NCBI GenBank assembly: GCA_938044295.1
Contig: CALIRC010000017.1
Coordinates: forward strand, 1 to 7,689
Length of the DNA stretch: 7,689 bases
Source: Minisyncoccota bacterium
Lineage (GTDB): Bacteria > Patescibacteriota > Minisyncoccia > Moranbacterales > GCA-2747515
Direction: 5' to 3'
Positions 5,852 to 7,689 of this stretch are shown piece by piece. The notes beneath the pieces are model-generated. The model searched no databases. It was not told the DNA's origin and saw only the letters and a program-made list of their open reading frames with translations. Within the stretch, counting starts at the first letter, position 1. Each line of letters starts with the position of its first letter. The position numbers and the translations under genes were made by a program.

Positions 5852-6598
5852 TTACATATAGACTTCTTCGAGAATTTCCATAACACCCTGAGATCCTGAT
5901 GAGGAAGCGACACAGCCACCTCGCTCATGCACAATCCTCTTCACTGTATCTGTTGCGTTTTGAGGACACGCCGGATAGCCAACATTCTTCAGGACATCGA
6001 CATCACAGGGACCACCATCCCCTATGTAAATTACTGATTCTAATCCAATTTTCAAATTGTCACAGTGCATCCTGATTGACGCCAATTTACTAATCGATTG
6101 CGGTAGCATACACACTGCCTTTTTCGAATATAAATAACGATAATAGTTCCTTGTATCAAGCGCGGTGCACGCTTTGATGCAATCATCAGGGGTAAAACCA
6201 TCACTTCTACTAAAGATGGGGCACGCTCCATAATCGGACATAGAATCGACATGGGGCAAACCTCTTATTTGTATTTGCAAATGTGCCGAGTAGTCTAAAA
6301 AACCCTCCAGAGATTGTAAATGTGGATGCACTATCCAATCTGCAGCAGATGATCGCTTATAAAAAGCGCCAGCTTCTGCCATAGACGGAATACGACTCTC
6401 ATCACGGTTTCGCGGATAGAGGGAGTCAATTTCTCCCAAAAATTCGTGCATCGATTTTTGTGAGCGCAACGAACACAAACTAATTGCAATACCAAGTTGA
6501 AAAGCAAAACGTACAAATGATCTATACCCCTCCATACCTTGGCTATAGAAAACACAACCGTCCACATCTGTTATGAAAACTTTATCTGAATTAGTCAC
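5852..6598 (-). CDS. HAD-superfamily (IIB/Cof-like) phosphatase
   Basis: This is a probable Mg2+-dependent cytosolic phosphatase of a small phosphorylated metabolite. From GTG 6598 the product is 248 aa with the nucleophile/acid pair D11/D13 in FITDVDG, a Ser-rich motif II (SLCSLRS, about 40-46), MAEAGAFYKR in the cap entry, motif III lysine K171 (SISKLASI), and motif IV GDGGPCD (D194, D199) followed by KNVGYPACPQNA and a GVMEIL tail. This order matches Cof, sucrose-phosphatase and mannosyl-3-phosphoglycerate phosphatase relatives; motif IV is the longer GDxxxxD variant. The frame stays open to ATG 6661, adding about 21 hydrophobic residues, but that stretch is very AT-rich, lacks a ribosome binding site and abuts a hairpin, so GTG 6598 is preferred. 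Ten cysteines (all downstream of GTG 6598) are more than the neighbours carry. Substrate is unknown; a sugar phosphate fits the context. Confidence 0.75.
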   Translation of the reverse strand: MTNSDKVFITDVDGCVFYSQGMEGYRSFVRFAFQLGIAISLCSLRSQKSMHEFLGEIDSLYPRNRDESRIPSMAEAGAFYKRSSAADWIVHPHLQSLEGFLDYSAHLQIQIRGLPHVDSMSDYGACPIFSRSDGFTPDDCIKACTALDTRNYYRYLYSKKAVCMLPQSISKLASIRMHCDNLKIGLESVIYIGDGGPCDVDVLKNVGYPACPQNATDTVKRIVHERGGCVASSSGSQGVMEILEEVYM

Positions 6599-6661
6599 TA
6601 GTATTTTCTCTATATAAATGTTAAACAACAAAATAAAAAAAGCATACAAAAAATATGCCAT

Positions 6662-6708
6662 TAAGACTAAAAAAACATTTTTAGCCTTATGACAAATCTT
6701 TAGTCTTA
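6662..6708 (-). promoter_or_regulatory. Two competing hairpins after the isomerase gene (weak terminator or switch)
   Basis: Directly after the isomerase stop, on the - strand, the segment 6671-6662 can pair perfectly over ten bases with 6708-6699. Nearly the same segment (6673-6663) can instead pair over 11 bases, with one G-U, with 6688-6678 around a four-base loop. The two folds exclude each other. Both stems are AU-rich and no long T-run follows the distal one, so termination would be weak. It may be an end structure of the isomerase message or a leader of the phosphatase message. Confidence 0.4.
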
Positions 6709-7689
6709 CTACACTAAACCAACTTCTTTCATCTGGATATACACATCATTTTCTTTGAGAACACTTCCACCAATACGAGCAATTTCATCATAAGAATACC
6801 CATGTTCATGAAGAGGCTCAATAATCCCTTTGAGGAGGTGTGGTACATACGTGAGAAAAACACGTCCTTTCCCTGTAAAAGTCCACTGCCCTGGCGTTGC
6901 ACACATCACAAACGCACGCCCTTTTTCAAAAGTCTCTTCTTCACCATTATTTGCAAGATTGATCTCACCATCCATCACAAATGCAATAAAAAAACGATCA
7001 TCAAAAGTCTCGATGGTACGTGAACCACCGTCAAGTATGATTTCATCAAGCGCAACATCTTTGAGTACAAACCGACATGCATGATGCGCACCTTCTTCTT
7101 GCATTTTATACATCTTTGGGATAGATACAGGCTCTGTCGCAAATGGATAAAGCGACGCAAAAAAATCTTCCTTATGCAGTGGGCGATTGGAAAGGTTGCG
7201 ACCCCAATCCCCTGCACGCATCGTGAGGTTCGCATTTTTTTGTGGCTCATACACCGTACCAGAGAGAAGTGCATGTGCCATCCCAGCATGAACAACATAC
7301 GCTTCGTCAGGTTTATACGCAATCAAATTAAAATACTCCGCAAGCTCTGCCTTATCGTCACTATGTGAAAGCACGTCAAAAAACGCATCACGCCCATCTT
7401 GAGTACGCACTGCTTGAGCGCCTTTAGGTGTTAAACCATAAAAAATCTCACCCTCACTAAGAGTAACCCAGGCTTCAATCTTATTTTTATAGTGCGTCTG
7501 AATAGAAAGCGGTTGTGCAGCACTGAGAATTTTAAGAAGAATAGGAAAAGACTTCTTCGTACCAACAGCTGCACCAAATATACTTGGATCAGAATCAATT
7601 GCACTATCAAAATCCTGCCCATTGCTAAAATGACTCTTACCATCACGATGATTGGAAGCCAAAAACACCTCTCCAATCACCTCATCTCC
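6709..7689 (-). CDS. manA: Class I mannose-6-phosphate isomerase, 5' end outside the window
   Basis: This zinc enzyme interconverts fructose-6-phosphate and mannose-6-phosphate in the cytosol, supplying GDP-mannose synthesis. The frame is open through the right edge: codons before GTG 7680 read G-D-E-V-I-G-E, like the family's conserved 'IGE-W' segment, so the true start lies outside. Counting from that GTG: FPILLKIL (45-52), PLSIQTH (Q61, H63), KIEAW (E69), VHAGMAH (H136), YEPQ (E145), and GDWGRNLSNRPLH (157-169). The four expected zinc ligands Q, H, E, H are visible. The loop between the QxH and KxE motifs is very short here; ordinary members have about a dozen more residues. The C-terminal cupin part is followed by a tail of some 35 residues that I cannot match to the family. 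The stop is TAG. It could be co-transcribed with the downstream phosphatase. Confidence 0.9.
   Translation of the reverse strand, partial: GDEVIGEVFLASNHRDGKSHFSNGQDFDSAIDSDPSIFGAAVGTKKSFPILLKILSAAQPLSIQTHYKNKIEAWVTLSEGEIFYGLTPKGAQAVRTQDGRDAFFDVLSHSDDKAELAEYFNLIAYKPDEAYVVHAGMAHALLSGTVYEPQKNANLTMRAGDWGRNLSNRPLHKEDFFASLYPFATEPVSIPKMYKMQEEGAHHACRFVLKDVALDEIILDGGSRTIETFDDRFFIAFVMDGEINLANNGEEETFEKGRAFVMCATPGQWTFTGKGRVFLTYVPHLLKGIIEPLHEHGYSYDEIARIGGSVLKENDVYIQMKEVGLV

Overview
The window is AT-rich bacterial DNA carrying six protein genes. One lies on the + strand (a nucleotide-sugar dehydrogenase) and five on the - strand (a 2-oxoglutarate/Fe(II)-type oxygenase, two membrane-anchored GH5-type glycosidases, a HAD phosphatase and a mannose-6-phosphate isomerase cut by the right edge). 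TAA, TGA and TAG all act as stops; the TGA ending the shorter glycosidase is followed at once by an intrinsic terminator, so the standard bacterial code applies. No tRNA, rRNA, transposase or CRISPR array is visible. Weak Shine-Dalgarno use, AT richness and compact genes would fit a small-genome lineage such as Patescibacteria/CPR, but nothing here proves the taxonomy.

Layout. Bases 1-192 hold a GC-richer, gene-less block that folds into a long imperfect hairpin plus smaller stems, possibly an unassigned structured RNA. An AT-rich promoter region follows, then the dehydrogenase (367-1656). It converges on the oxygenase (1726-2568, -), and the two share a bidirectional terminator at 1683-1713. 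The oxygenase has its own promoter and the clearest ribosome binding site in the window. Upstream of it lie the long glycosidase (2648-4336, -), a terminator (4512-4531), the short glycosidase (4540-5775, -), a strong terminator (5805-5839), the HAD phosphatase (about 5852-6598, -), a hairpin-rich gap (6662-6708) and the isomerase (6709 to beyond 7689, -). Terminators or promoters separate most genes, so this is a same-strand cluster of mostly single-gene units rather than one operon.

The most striking content is the glycosidase pair. Both proteins carry all eight residues typical of a GH5/clan GH-A active site, but in rotated order. The segment that normally ends a GH5 domain (helix 6, strand 7 with the nucleophile Glu, strand 8 with the active-site Trp) sits at the N-terminus, directly after a membrane anchor. 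The segment that normally begins the domain follows it, and the protein ends just after strand 6 (HQYFD). This reads as a natural circular permutation of the (beta/alpha)8 barrel, present in two diverged tandem copies with very different stalk lengths.

Taken together the genes suggest surface-polysaccharide metabolism: the isomerase feeds mannose phosphates, the dehydrogenase makes an activated uronic acid (probably of the UDP-HexNAc type), the phosphatase may act on a sugar phosphate, and the anchored glycosidases could trim or remodel glycan outside the cell. This pathway link is inferred from context only.
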